Below are positions 1 to 11,146 of a DNA stretch of 64,000 nt, piece by piece. The DNA comes from Tritrichomonas musculus. Taxonomy: Eukaryota > Parabasalia > Tritrichomonadida > Tritrichomonadidae. The DNA lies in contig JAPFFF010000051.1 in the NCBI GenBank assembly GCA_039105265.1, forward strand, positions 186,001 to 250,000, given 5' to 3'. A program made the position numbers and the translations under genes. Position 1 is the stretch's first letter. Every line of letters starts with the position of its first letter. The notes below the pieces were generated by a model, which worked only from the letters and a program-made list of their open reading frames with translations, was not told the origin of the DNA and did no database searches.

Positions 1-560
1 TGACTGGAACTTTATTCAAAATATTTACAATTTTTAAATAATTATTGAAAACAATACATTTTGGGTTTTTTATTATATAATGATATTTTCACATTTTATT
101 GACGTTTATGGAGACAAATTAAAAAAAGAATGAAAATCATTTAAAAAAGTTTATTCAATTTTGGAAACTTTTTTAACTATTTTTAGTTCAATTTTGGAAT
201 CAATGATTATTTTTTTGAAAAAAAAATTCTTTTATTTTTGAATTTTATTCAAAAAATTTGTTTTATCATAAAATTAGAATATTCTGCATTACTAAAATTA
301 TTTTGAGTGAATTTGTTGATAAAGTAATAAAAATATGTGTTTAATATATATCTTTTTTTGATTCTTTTTAAATTCTTCTAAAAATATTTATTTTAAAATA
401 CATATTAAATTAAAATAGTGAATTGAAACATAAAATTGAGTTACATGATATTATTTCATTAGTAATTGATAAAATAGCCAAAATTTAAATGATTTTTTCT
501 AATTCACAATAATATCGAAAACTTTTTAAAAGTTGGGCAAGAAAGTGATCAAAGGTCAGT
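1..560. other. AT-rich intergenic DNA, no gene seen
   Basis: Strongly AT-rich sequence dominated by A and T runs. I see no reading frame with protein-like content, no RNA gene and no repeat beyond low complexity. Base composition changes abruptly near 545, where the GC-richer kinase remnant begins. Confidence 0.7.
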
Positions 561-1275
561 GACGATAGAGCATTCAAAACACTTCTGGACGCGCTGAAAG
601 AGGTCTACGTTTCGCAAACCGTTCACCACCCGTGCATCTGCGATCTGCTTGGCTACAACACGCAGGCGCGTCTTCCTGCCATTGGCAAAGAAGAAGAGAA
701 GACGACTGTTGCACTTTTCTTTGAGCTTCTTCCTTGCAGCGCGAAAGAAGTCGCATCGAAGAGCCTTCTGAGCAACACGCTGAAGGTTCGAATTGCAGTT
801 GAAGTTCGGCATGATGCACCGCGACCTGAAGCTTGAGAACATCGTGATGAACAGTGTCTTCGACTCAAAAATCATCGACATCGGCCTCGTCCACGCAAGC
901 GAGATGTCAGCGACAAGTACGAGTCTGACAAAGGGCATCGGCACGCTCGCTTACATGTCGCCAGAGATGGTGAACGAGGAAGAGTACGACAGCAAGACGG
1001 ACGTTTACTCGTACGGCGTCGTCCTCTTCGCACTCTTCACAACGTCAGTATGGAGTATCCCAAGGCGTCGTCGGGCATCAGCGACTACTGCATCAGCCTG
1101 ATCAAGCGCTGCACGTCGTTCAAAGCAGCAGAACGTCCGACATTCGACGAGATCATCGGCGACATGTTTTGCAACAATTTTTTCACTTGCATCAGAAGTT
1201 GATGTGAAAGCCATCAAGCATCGCTTCCGTGAACTGAATCGCATCCGATCGCGTCAGAATAAAGACAACAAATGA
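561..1275 (+). pseudogene. Decayed protein kinase gene
   Basis: Kinase-like protein sequence is spread over three forward frames, so the gene is broken by at least two or three frame changes. The first part (about 561-815) reads like the N-lobe and hinge, with HHPCICDLLGYNT followed by a hinge-like stretch. The second (about 793-1060) holds the catalytic loop HRDLKLENI, an IDIG in place of DFG, a GTLAYMSPEM activation-segment end and DVYSYGVVLFAL of the C-lobe. The third (about 1048-1195) holds the RCTSFKAAERPTFDEII end of the kinase domain. A basic tail in another frame ends at TGA 1273-1275. The order matches trichomonad TKL-like kinases. Composition is near 50% GC against roughly 20% around it, which suggests a recent or transferred gene copy. 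That the piece is a kinase is near certain; that it is dead is an inference from the frame breaks. Confidence 0.75.
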
Positions 1276-3136
1276 ATCAATAAAAGATGACAAAGTCACC
1301 TATCTTCTCGATCATTTATAAATAAATTTACTTATTATATAAATGCGGTAAATCAAAAATTTATTCTTTTTTCTACAAACGTTAACCATAATAATATATG
1401 TTTTTCTTGATGTGAATAATAATTTTCTTTATTATTTTAAAACAAATCAATATTTTAATTAGTTTTATGAATTATATTAAAAAATAATGTATGTTTAGCC
1501 AAAAACGATTGAGAAAAGTTGAATTTTTATATAAAAAATTTTGTCGGAAAAAGTCAAAATTTTCGATCTACCATAAATGCATTTATGATTGTTTTTTATT
1601 TATATTTCAAATACGAATCAAATATATATTTAATATAACTTATATATGAATGATAAAATTACATAAGACCTAATATTATTTAATATCTTTTTAATATCTT
1701 TGGCTACAAATTTTATTTTGAAAGTTGCCCATGATTAATTATGATAATTTTATATTTAAAATATAGAGTTAAACCATTTTCAGTTATTTTGGCCATGTTT
1801 AAAATTTTATCATTTTTTATATATGTATTTTATTAATTTGTTTTTCCTTATTTTTTAATTTTTATATATGTATTTTATTAATTCTAAAATTGTTTTAAAT
1901 TTTATTGGACAATTATTAAGATATCATTGTTGATGTATTAAAAAATATTCTGATATTATCTGGTCAAGAAGTATTGAAAATTTGATAAAGAACAATTATT
2001 TTATTGATAACCAAAAGGGATCCGAAATAGGCGGTTATGGAAAATCGAATTCTTCAATATAACTTATATTAATAAGAATACTATTTAATATTTAATAAAA
2101 CTTATTTGGTAAAAACATAATCGAATGTAGGGGTTTTGAGATATAAAAATCTTAAGAAAAAGTTTCTCATTTGAAAGCTTATTCGGTTGTATCAATTCAA
2201 ATCATCTTCGCAAATTGAGAGGCTCTCTGCGAAAATACATTTATCTTTTTTAATTTTTTAAAAAACTGATTTTGGAACATTTTTATAAATATAATTATAT
2301 ATATATTAAGTTATATCTTAAAATTAAAAAATAAATATGAAAATTAATTAATATATACATAATTATAATTAAATAAAATTGAATAATACTGTTCAAACAA
2401 TATTTCATATTTAAAATATATATTTATCTTCAGATATATAGAACATAATAAAATATTTTTATATATAATAGATATATATTAAAGTATTCTATTTAATTAT
2501 TAATATGACTTAATGACTCTTTTCTTTTAAATAGATTCATATCCTTTTCTTCTTTTCTTTTGAAAAGTTTTTTTTCTCAAAAATATTTGTATGATCATTC
2601 AAATTCAAATTTTAATAATAAAATCATGATTTTTGAAATAACTCTGCATTCATTTATTTTGAATTTTTAATATATGGTTTGATGCTAATAAATGATTAAA
2701 ATTATAAATGATATAAAATTTTCATCATTCGTTAAAATCTTAAAAAATAAAAATTTTTTTTTTTCCTCTAAAATATATAACTTTAATAATATTTTAATTA
2801 ATATATTTAATTTATATATAATATGTTTGAATTATTTTAACTTAAAATATTTTATTAAATAAAATACTTTTTAAGATAAGCTTATTTTTAAATCAGAAAA
2901 AAATTGTGAGGGCCGTTCCCATTTTTGATAACCGTAAATTTATTAAAGTGTTAGTTTTTTCCTAGATTATTCTATATTTTATTCAGTTATTTTGATAAAT
3001 ATATGATAAAACAAAATTTTTGCGAAAATTTCTATTAATTATCTTTTATACATTGATATGATTGTGGATTTTCAATACTTATTACGACCATCAGGAGATA
3101 TTCAAATTTTCTATTCTTTGATCTATTTATTAACAT

Positions 3137-3262
3137 GACCTAATGGAGTAAGGTGTATGACGATTACCTGTTGAATGTCAAGGGCAGCTCTGAGAACCTA
3201 TATCTGAGCAATCAGAGCTGAGTGCAGAGAAACCTGATTGTGTGAGCCACCACTTCGTTTTA
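3137..3262 (+). ncRNA. Candidate structured RNA (GC-rich island)
   Basis: A segment of about 120 bases with near 45-50% GC stands inside DNA of roughly 20% GC. It contains a perfect 9-bp stem, CAGCTCTGA at 3185-3193 pairing with TCAGAGCTG at 3212-3220, with an 18-base loop. There is no open frame across it. GC-rich islands in AT-rich genomes are often structured RNAs (snRNA, snoRNA), and ATGACGA near 3167 and several CTGA words faintly resemble C/D-box elements, but I cannot match it to a known family. Strand is a guess. Confidence 0.25.
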
Positions 3263-3512
3263 TGTATCAATATGTAGACACAAAATAAATACCTAGGAAA
3301 AAATATCAATATTTTTTTTCGCTATCAATAATATAGTTCTTTTATGCTGAAAAATTATATAAATAACATTAAATTTTCAATGATGTTTTATTTAATGTAT
3401 TATTTAAAAGCAAAGACTAATATGTATTATCATTTAAATATATCTCAAAAAAATTCATCTGAATCAACATCTCTCCCTTTTTCATTAATACTTCCGTTTT
3501 GTATCGATAATT

Positions 3513-3541
3513 ACTTTTACAGGTTACAACCTGTAAAAAGT
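3513..3541. repeat. Short near-perfect hairpin
   Basis: ACTTTTACAGGTT (3513-3525) is followed after two bases by its reverse complement with one extra A (3528-3541). It could be a transcript-end structure or a remnant of a mobile element terminus; nothing around it decides. Confidence 0.5.
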
Positions 3542-4225
3542 ATTTTACGGAAAAAAAAATAGAGCCGAAAATATCAATATTTTACGGGAAAAATAACAGT
3601 TTTCTGATAGGATCGATAAACAACAATGCAAAAAAAATAATAAATTGCAAAAGATAATTTAAAAATATTTATAGAATAAAAGATAAAATTAGAAATATAA
3701 ATGATAATTGAATTAAACTTTTTCATAATAAATTATTTTGTGAGTGTTAAATTTTACACATTCAAAATTGATTCAATAAAACCTTTTCTATGATTAAAAA
3801 AAAAGAAGTTCTCAAAATTTCTGAATAAAGAAAAATTGTAATAAAAAAAATTGATTGGTTTTTGTTCTTTATTCTATGATGTCATTATTTTATTATAAAG
3901 AATCTTATATAATGTATAATTGTTTATAAAGGATATTTTTTTTGAAATTATTTGAAAAATTGGCTTTTAGGCCAAATATTTATTTTTCATAAAAATAGTT
4001 CTTTAATAAAAATTTTATTGTTTATCATATTTTTATAGATAATTTATTATAATGTATTGAAAAATAAAATTTTTCTGAAAAAGTTTCTTCGGTTAAAAAA
4101 AAAAAATACAATTTAAGAAAGATCTTTTTTATTCAAATCTAATGGAAAATTTTTGACGAAAATTTTGGAGCATTGACAAAACAATTCAATAATAGAGGAA
4201 AAACATGACAAAAGGATTTATAACT

Positions 4226-4232
4226 TCATTTT
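4226..4232 (+). promoter_or_regulatory. Trichomonad-type initiator (Inr)
   Basis: TCATTTT fits the trichomonad initiator consensus TCA-Y-W-Y-W and ends six bases before the ATG at 4239. This is the usual close spacing of initiator to start codon in Trichomonas. It supports both the transcription start and the choice of this ATG. Confidence 0.55.
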
Positions 4233-4238
4233 TTATTA

Positions 4239-5600
4239 ATGGATCAAATAGAAGAGCAAGCTGTAAAGAATGAGGAAGAAACGAATTCAAATGAAGAAAA
4301 GCAAAAAGTCAGTTGGTACATTTGCTTGACCACCTTCATTATTTATGTTTTCCAATCAGCACCTTACGGCTTTTTCGAGAGTCTTTATCCAGTTCTATAT
4401 GGACTTGCCGATTTTGATGAAGAAGATCTAAGTTTCTTCCGTTTTAGTGGAGTTCCATGGTGTCTCAAAGTTATAATAGGAACGGTCTTTCAACGATATT
4501 GGAATCCTCCTCGATGGTTTGTATTTATCTTGCATATTTTGATTGGAGGACTTCTCATTCCATTAACATGGATTCCATTAACAAACATTGGAGCTTCGAC
4601 TGCTTTATTCTTTGTAATCAATTCAGTTACAGTTATTCATGATGTTGTTTACGATGGGCAAATGATTGTTCTCTTTAAAGACAACGCAGTTGTATTAGAG
4701 ATGCTTCAACTTGGTGCCTATTTAGTATTTGACGTATTATTATCATTTGTTGGTATATCATTCTACACACCTTATATTTTCTTGGTTATTGGAATAATAT
4801 CGGTCTTAACGTCAGGTCTTCTCTTTGTTTACAAATGGGAAGACTTGCCAACAAATGAATTCTCAGGAATTTGGACCGATATCAAAGAAACAATTTGGCC
4901 TGCAGTAACAATCTTTCTATATTACTTTTGCACATCCTTTGGTGACTCAATGTTATCGTATTTTGGAAGCGACATTCAGCCAGATGAAGACAAAATTGGA
5001 AACATTTTTGGTGTTTACATGATTGGTGCTTTTTTGGGAATGCTATTTGGTCAATATTTCTTCATTAAAATTGCCTATCGTTGGGCTGTTGTTATTGCAC
5101 TGTTTGTTGAAGCTGTTTCCGTTTTCTTTTTCATGTTCCTCACAGACAAATCGAAATATGGCCTTCAAATTTCAATGTTCTTAATTGGAGGCTTTGTCAC
5201 TCAAGCAACTGATGCAATCATTCAGACATTCAGTATCGATGCTAGTGCAACAGGTTCTGTTCCTACCTTTACATACGCTTGGCTTCAGTCACTCTTGATG
5301 GCTGGCTCAACAATCGGTGGATGCGTTTTCCCTTTGTGCAAGAAGAACTTAAGCTGGACAGAATTTTGGGGAGTGAATATTGGCATTTGTGGTGGACTCG
5401 GAGTCATTCTCGCTATATTGTTCGGCTTATTTCCAAATGCATACAACGATAGAACTCTCAAAATCAAGCCAACAGTGACTTCTTTGTGTGGAAAGAAAAA
5501 TATGATAAAAGAAAAAGAAAATTCATCATCGATGAATGAAGAAAATAAATCTGAGAATGAAGATACTTCAGAGAAAAATGAAGAAAGTGTGTCTGCATAA
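4239..5600 (+). CDS. MFS-type multi-spanning transporter
   Basis: A 453-residue polytopic membrane protein, probably a small-molecule transporter of the major facilitator superfamily. The first 24 residues are hydrophilic and acidic. About ten to twelve hydrophobic spans follow between residues 26 and 400, then a charged Glu/Ser/Asn/Lys-rich cytoplasmic tail (about 405-453). Residues 63-95 (acidic loop, FFRFSGVPWCLK, then a basic RYWNPPRW loop) resemble the first-loop region of acetyl-CoA (SLC33/AT-1) and folate-biopterin (BT1-like) transporters, where a PxxLK motif precedes a charged loop. The substrate cannot be told from sequence. The start is supported by the initiator just upstream and by the absence of an earlier in-frame ATG close by. 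It stands alone on its strand. Membrane transporter: high confidence; subfamily: low. Confidence 0.85.
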   Translation: MDQIEEQAVKNEEETNSNEEKQKVSWYICLTTFIIYVFQSAPYGFFESLYPVLYGLADFDEEDLSFFRFSGVPWCLKVIIGTVFQRYWNPPRWFVFILHILIGGLLIPLTWIPLTNIGASTALFFVINSVTVIHDVVYDGQMIVLFKDNAVVLEMLQLGAYLVFDVLLSFVGISFYTPYIFLVIGIISVLTSGLLFVYKWEDLPTNEFSGIWTDIKETIWPAVTIFLYYFCTSFGDSMLSYFGSDIQPDEDKIGNIFGVYMIGAFLGMLFGQYFFIKIAYRWAVVIALFVEAVSVFFFMFLTDKSKYGLQISMFLIGGFVTQATDAIIQTFSIDASATGSVPTFTYAWLQSLLMAGSTIGGCVFPLCKKNLSWTEFWGVNIGICGGLGVILAILFGLFPNAYNDRTLKIKPTVTSLCGKKNMIKEKENSSSMNEENKSENEDTSEKNEESVSA

Positions 5601-5657
5601 ACTATTTTTAATTTCCAATTTTAAATAATAATTATTTGAATAAAAACTAATCAATTA

Positions 5658-5741
5658 CACTTTTCGTTATCAAATTGGATTTTTTCATTATCATATAGAA
5701 CTTTTCCATTATTAAAGTGGACTTTTCTGTTATAATCCCGA
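5658..5741. repeat. Degenerate 21-bp tandem repeat
   Basis: Four degenerate copies of an ACTTTTC-x-TTAT-type unit start near 5658, 5679, 5700 and 5721, just downstream of the transporter gene. A further imperfect repeat of AAAAAGTCTTTTCCTAAA occurs near 5844 and 5926. They probably arose by slippage; no function is evident. Confidence 0.4.
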
Positions 5742-5999
5742 AAATATAGTAATATATTTTTAAAAATTCAACATTTTGAGAATTGAAATCTTGTAATGAC
5801 AAAAACTTTGTTTACTAATACTCATTTTGATTTTCTATGTCTAAAAAGTCTTTTCCTAAATGACAAAAAGAAAATTCTAAATCCAAAAAGTTGCTTTCAA
5901 AAAGATAAAAATATTTTCTAAGTGTAAAAAGTCTTTTCCTAAAAGTCACTATAATATTCAATTGTCTCAAAAATTGTTTTCAAAAAGTCAAACCTTTGA

Positions 6000-6700
6000 T
6001 TCCTATGAGTAAAAGTGATATGCTAAAAAGAAGAAGAAGCAATCCTATACCCAGAACTTTTTTAATGACAGAGACATTGGAAATGTTTAAAATGGTTTCT
6101 TTCTATATTTGTCTGTTAAATGGAAGATTGTTTCAGCTGTACTGTCCAATCTATTCAATCTCTTCAAAAGTTCACAAACAAAAGAAGAGTTCGAATTGTC
6201 ACCTGGATTTGGAAAATCTGTAATAACGGTTTTGTCACCAAAAAACACCTTCATTTGGCATCATAATATTAAGACCAGGCATTCTTTGTGTTTATGTTTT
6301 CATAGCTGCTGTTGAATCAGGAAAACCACTACCATAATTACCACTAACAGATCTTCCATAAGTACCCCAACCTGAGAATGCAGGAGCGTAAAAAAAGACA
6401 CCTTGGACAAATTTTTGAGCCCTTTCTTTAGTTACGTAATCAGTGATAAATATTTCAACAAAGCTAGTTCCTTGACTGTGTCTAGTAATAACAGCTCTTT
6501 GACCAGTTTCGTTGTAATATTTCTCAATTCCTTGTTTAGAGATTCATAAACTTCATTGCTTATTAATGGATGAAGCATGTAGCCGTAACCAACACCGAAA
6601 AGATTCTTATAATGAGTGTATTCTTCTTGTTAGAATGCTTTCTTAAACAATGTGTTGTAACTTAATAAATGAGCAAAATTTGCTTGTCGATGATCATTCA
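6000..6700 (-). pseudogene. Decayed LCAT-like acyltransferase/phospholipase
   Basis: On the minus strand, several frames together read like part of a lecithin:cholesterol acyltransferase (LCAT)-family lipase. From about 6590 down one sees FGVGYGYMLHPLISNEVY and then the serine-hydrolase elbow as RHSQGTS (family form GHSxG) near 6465-6483. Next come FFYAPAFSGWGTYG (about 6340-6400), a stretch with MPGLNIMMPNEGVF (about 6240-6285) and LDSTAETIFHLTDKY (about 6100-6145). That order fits the catalytic serine, the following strand and the mid-domain of LCAT-like enzymes. Frame changes and stops show the gene is dead. The elbow Gly is replaced by Arg. LCAT-like phospholipases are a large family in trichomonads. 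Exact ends are approximate. Confidence 0.6.
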
Positions 6701-7049
6701 TTTATTGCCAACATGATATAATATCGCCTTTTTTTAATATACCGCTCTATATATATACCAATATAATAAATGAGACCGAGATAGAATTTTCGAGTTGATC
6801 TGAAAAGGCTAGAAACTTACGGGTATTCATTAAGATCAATTCCAAATTTTCATAGAATAAAGGTGAAATATCTTTAATTTTTGTTTATGATTTTATTTTT
6901 GCGATTTTATTTGATGGAATAATATCAGATACAACATTATACAAAAAATCTATATTTTAAATATTCACATTTATTAAATTGTTGGTTTGATATAAAGTAT
7001 TTGATCTTCTGAAGCATATTTTCTTTGAAATTATTAAAATAACATTTTA

Positions 7050-8705
7050 AGTAATTGAATCAATATCATTTCCATATTTTTTGAATAAAATGATACGCAA
7101 TAATTCAAGAGATGGAACAAATTCTTTATTAAAAGATTATATTAAAAAGTGGATTGATTCATCATAATTATGATTGATTGATTCTTCATAAAAGTACAGG
7201 TGAGCTAGATTGTACATTGAAACTTAATCATTCTCCTGTCTAATTGCTTCTTCAAAATAGTCAATTGATGAACCAAGCCTTGGCTCAATTTCGTTTTCAA
7301 TTCCATTTTTGTAAATTATTCCGAGATTGTTCGTCGCATATTGATTGTTAAATGATGATGCTTCTTTATAAAAATGAAGAGATTGTCTGATGTTTCTGGC
7401 CATGTACTTCCCTTCATGATACAAATAACCTACTGCAAAGCATACTATTTTAGAACCATTTAAAGAAGAACGAATCAAATAGTGAATACCTTTTTTTATA
7501 TCCTATAATTTAAAACATTCACTTCCGAGAAAATATTGTGCATCTGGATGATTTTGATTAGCAGCCAGAGAAAAATAATAAATAACTTTAACCACATCTT
7601 GAGTTATATTGTGACCTGAATAATAAATAAATCCAAGTAAATATAATGCCTTTGGATAATTTTGATTTGCAGCCAGAGATAGATAATGAATAGATTTGTT
7701 TATATTTGGTGTAATGTATTCACCTGTATAATAAATATTAGCAAGAATAATTTGCGCATCTGGATAATTTTGATTAGCAACCTGAGATAAATAATAATGT
7801 GCTTTGTTTATATCCCGTTTTATATATTCACGTGTATAATAAATTATACCAAGAATAAATTGTGCATTTATATGATTTTGATCAGCTGCAAGTGAGAAAT
7901 AATGAATAGCTTTGTTTATATCCCTCGTTCTATATTCACCATCAGTATAAATATTGCCAAGTATAATTGATACTTGAGGAATATTAAGAATTCCAAAATC
8001 ACATCCGTTGTGAAATAACCGTTCTACTCCATTTAGGTAAGATTGATTACAAGAGTCATTATTAAATAATATTTGTTGATTTTGTTGCTCATTGGTAGAA
8101 AAATATGATGAAAAATGTAATTCGTATGACAAAATTTCATGAACGATCAAATGATTTACTTTTTGATTGTTTTGTGAAATTTTTAATAGTTTTTTTATTA
8201 AGTCTTCAACAAATGGCCGTTCTTTAGGATTTTTTTTAAACATTGTAAAAGTGTTCTATTAAATTCATCATTTTGAATTGCGTCATTATTATAGATTATT
8301 TCTTTTGTACCTGACTGTTTTTCTGCCAAAATAAATGAAACCATTTTGCTAAGTGAGTAAACATCACTTTGATATGATGAGATACCATCATCTGTTTCAT
8401 TGATTTCTGGTGCTGAATATTCTGAAGAAAAATTTCTTGTTAAATTTGATATGTCAATTTCATCAAGAATTTCATTGCAGATCATTGAATTAAAAATCAA
8501 TAAGAACAATTTGTTGGTTATTGTCTAAAATGACATTGTTTGGCTTCAAATCTCGATAAATAAATTTTTTCTATTTTAAATAACTAAAGATGTACAAAAG
8601 ATCAAAAATAATAATCAATTTATCTTCATCTTTCAAGTTTAATTTTGCTATATTAGTTAATGTTTGACCATTTATGAACTCAATAACAAGTGATTTAAAG
8701 TATTA
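7050..8705 (-). pseudogene. Decayed kinase with C-terminal Sel1 repeats
   Basis: Read from 8705 downward, the minus strand shows a kinase hinge (VIEFINGQTL near 8690), catalytic loop YRDLKPNNVILD near 8560, then VLIDF where DFG is expected. In another frame come SEYSAPE and SYQSDVYSLSKMVSF (8330-8430), and then NPKERPFVEDLI at 8200-8235, the end of the kinase domain. Sel1/TPR-like repeats follow from about 8000 to 7050, each of about 36 residues with A-x-x-LG-x-IY-x-G-x-Y cores, for example at 7503-7970 and 7224-7478. Kinase plus Sel1 architecture is common in trichomonads and suggests a signalling protein with a scaffold tail. At least three frame changes or stops separate the parts. The start of the kinase N-lobe is not seen above 8705, where unrelated AT-rich DNA begins, so the gene is truncated at its 5' end too. 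Confidence 0.75.
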
Positions 8706-9379
8706 TTGAAAAGCTCTTTACGCCGTTGAAAAGTCCTTTACGGTGAAGTGAAAATTCACAAAAAGTTTGAAAAAAATTTTACGACATTGAAATTGTCCTT
8801 TAAAAAAGATTAGCAAAGAACTTTTTCCCGATACTTTACTTGTTTTTCCTAAAATTGTACCATTATATCTGGGAATCATAGGATGGTTTAAACTTCGATA
8901 ATTGTAATTTTTAAACTGATAAGCGAGTATCAGATGTAAAAAAGTGACGTTTTTGATATCAATTCTCAAAATAACAAACCTCTCAATTTACGTTCAATTA
9001 TTTGGGCAGAGATAATTTATTCCTATCCAAAAATATTTTTATATTAAACCAATTTTTACTCATGCATTTTGTCAAATTGTCTTTTCCCCCAAAGATTTAA
9101 AAATTTTCAAATTACCTTGTTAAAAAAATTCACTTTTTCTATGAGAAACCAGAAATATAAATTTCAACATAACTAATGCATCAAAACTCTGAATACCGAA
9201 TATACAACATTAATTAATCACTTATTATAAGCATATCATTTCGCAAATGACTAGGCGTTTACGCAAATAAAAAATACTTGATTTTCGCAAATGAACTTTT
9301 TGAATGGTATTGAAATTTAACCCTTTTTATATTTTCTTTTATTTTTTACTTGTATGCCAAAATGACTCGCAGTTTAGAT
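8706..9379. other. AT-rich spacer, no gene seen
   Basis: Low-GC DNA between two decayed genes. A GTTGAAAAGTCCTTTACG-like phrase is repeated imperfectly near 8705-8745, and CGCAAAT occurs three times in 9244-9293. There is no protein-like frame; the 83-codon minus frame here shows no family features. Confidence 0.5.
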
Positions 9380-10790
9380 GGTGAAAAGGTTCATATCTGT
9401 CCCCAAAACCTTCATAAACTTCTCGCTGTCAGATTGTCCCAAATATTCCTCTAGGAGCTTTATGGCTATCTTTTTTTTTTTATGATCAATGATGATCGAC
9501 AGCAAGAAATCATGCTTGGATAAGATAAATCCCTTGTTATCATGAACATTGTGTCTATTATGTCACTGACTTCGTGAATTCCTGAGTGAAGAAGGTCGCC
9601 GGAATCGATCATCTTAACAGAAACGCCGGCTATTCCGTCCCAAGCAATGCTCAAGTTGATTCGGTTTGCTGGAGTCCGGCTCATCATGCAAAGCATTGAT
9701 GGATCCGAGTTTTGCCTCAAAATAAAAACGAAGAAGTTTTAACTTGCTTCTTCAAACTGCTTGATTTGCATCTCTTTGTTTTGGTTCTGGATGCCTCTTG
9801 ATTGGCTCTGAAGCTGCTGGACATGAAGCTGAATAATATTGCTCAAGATGCCTTTTGGACCGTCTTTGCTTTGATCAATTTTTCAATGCATTAGGTTTTG
9901 CTTGCTTGTATACAAGCATTCCATGAACTTCGAAGTAAAGCGCTTCAATTTCATCTCTTGTTCCGCTTCATGCCATCTCTGTGCTTACGCAAACAGTGCG
10001 GAATGTATCTACATTTCACGATCTCGGTTTTTGAGTTCGAATAACCAGCCTTTGGTAACTCCAAATCAATCCGCTTCGTAAAATGAGATTCATGATTTGG
10101 CGTCACTATCTGGACTAATGGAAAATTCTGATTCTGCAATGTTTTTGGTTGTGGCGAAGGAAAATAGAATTCAACTGCTCGTGAAATTCGCAGTTTAGTT
10201 TGTTTATCAAGAACTATGTTCTGTGCTAATTTGATAAAGGAGCAGATAATTTCTTGGTGATCTGTAGCTGAATTTGTATGCCCTGGCGCTTCTTCTGAAA
10301 AAAAAAATTCTGACAGATAATTAAATGTATTGTCATTATGAATAAGGTTTAATGAAGAGAGAAGGAGAACTGACGGTTAAACCTATCCAAATGCAATGTT
10401 TGTTGGATGAAGTTGTATTTCAATGGAGATTTGGGCATAGCTATAATGAAGGAAATCTCAAAACCATAGACGTTGAATATTTGGAAATATGATTGTGTTC
10501 ACCAATAATGCCAATTCAAACCAATTGAAGAAAGCTCGAGAATTGTCCATGATATTGCCCTCAAAATGTGGTGTGCGTTTCTCTTTATAGGGATTCAAGG
10601 ATTTCCCAAATTTCACAGAACTGGAATGCTTTTGTTGGATGATACCACCCGATGAATGCTCAGGTGTTGTATTATTGGAGTTATCACGGGTGATAACTGT
10701 CTCTAGGTCCACTACGAAGTTTACGTGAGCTACAATTATAATGTGATCAAAATTGTCAACCATACTTATTAAATTTAGCAAATGTTATGG
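9380..10790 (-). pseudogene. Decayed gene of unknown family
   Basis: The composition (about 40% GC) and codon-like texture show that this stretch once coded on the minus strand, but no frame spans it. From 10790 down I can read a Ser/Asn-rich stretch (10458-10781) and a further frame to about 10370. A third stretch (about 9951-10295) contains EAPGHTNSATDHQEIICSF, FPLVQIVTPNHESHF and KCRYIPHCLRKHRD. After a frame change comes a short piece with LYFEVHGMLVYKQ (9890-9960), then a Gln-rich coiled-coil-like segment (IIQLHVQQLQSQSRGIQNQN, 9745-9860). The last part (9380-9720) ends in a helical LLSIIIDHKKKKIAIKLLEEY. I do not recognise the family. It may be one gene or two adjacent ones. Multiple frame breaks make it a fossil of a host gene or of an unrecognised mobile gene. 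Confidence 0.45.
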
Positions 10791-11146
10791 ATTTTGATGT
10801 TATATATCATACAATGACAAATAATTGATATATATATAAAATATGATGATCATTATAAATGATATAGAAGAAAGAGAAGAATACGTTAACAAAACTGGTG
10901 ATGACGATAGCCATAACGAAGAAGAAGAGAAATGTAGTGATGACGATTACAATGATAAAGAAGAAGAGCAATGAGAAAAAGAAAAAAGTAGTCTAGTTTT
11001 TTTTTTTTTTTTTTTAAGCAAAAAATTCAAAAGAAAAGACGTAATAAAGTTCATTTTTTATATAATTCTTTTTTTTAGAAAAAAAGATATGTTTAATGTA
11101 TTAAAAAAAAAAGCGAAATAAAATATATAAATAATAAAAATGATAA
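10791..11146. other. Spacer with a short acidic frame
   Basis: AT-rich spacer downstream of the PP2A-A-like gene (3' end at 11147). A 43-codon forward frame at 10843-10974 encodes an acidic peptide with two GDDD/SDDD + EEE blocks that are repeats of one another. It may be a coding remnant, but it has no support as a gene. A run of 19 T lies at about 10998-11016. Confidence 0.35.

Larger units (their letters stand above)
1276..4238. other. Long AT-rich intergenic region
   Basis: About 3 kb of AT-rich DNA with homopolymer runs and TATA-type low complexity. The only structured parts I see are a GC-richer island at 3137-3262 and a hairpin at 3513-3541, both listed separately. The 72-codon frame at 3344-3562 has no protein-like features and contains the hairpin, so I do not call it a gene. 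Confidence 0.6.

Noticed and set aside
549-1244. Minus-strand frames over the kinase remnant
   Set aside because: They mirror the GC-rich kinase sequence and show no protein features of their own.
3137-3262. U1 snRNA (ATTACCTG near 3171)
   Set aside because: The short match to the U1 5' end is not backed by stem-loop or Sm-site features that I could place.
3344-3562. 72-codon plus-strand frame
   Set aside because: Low-complexity Asn/Tyr/Lys content, contains a hairpin, no initiator or family features.
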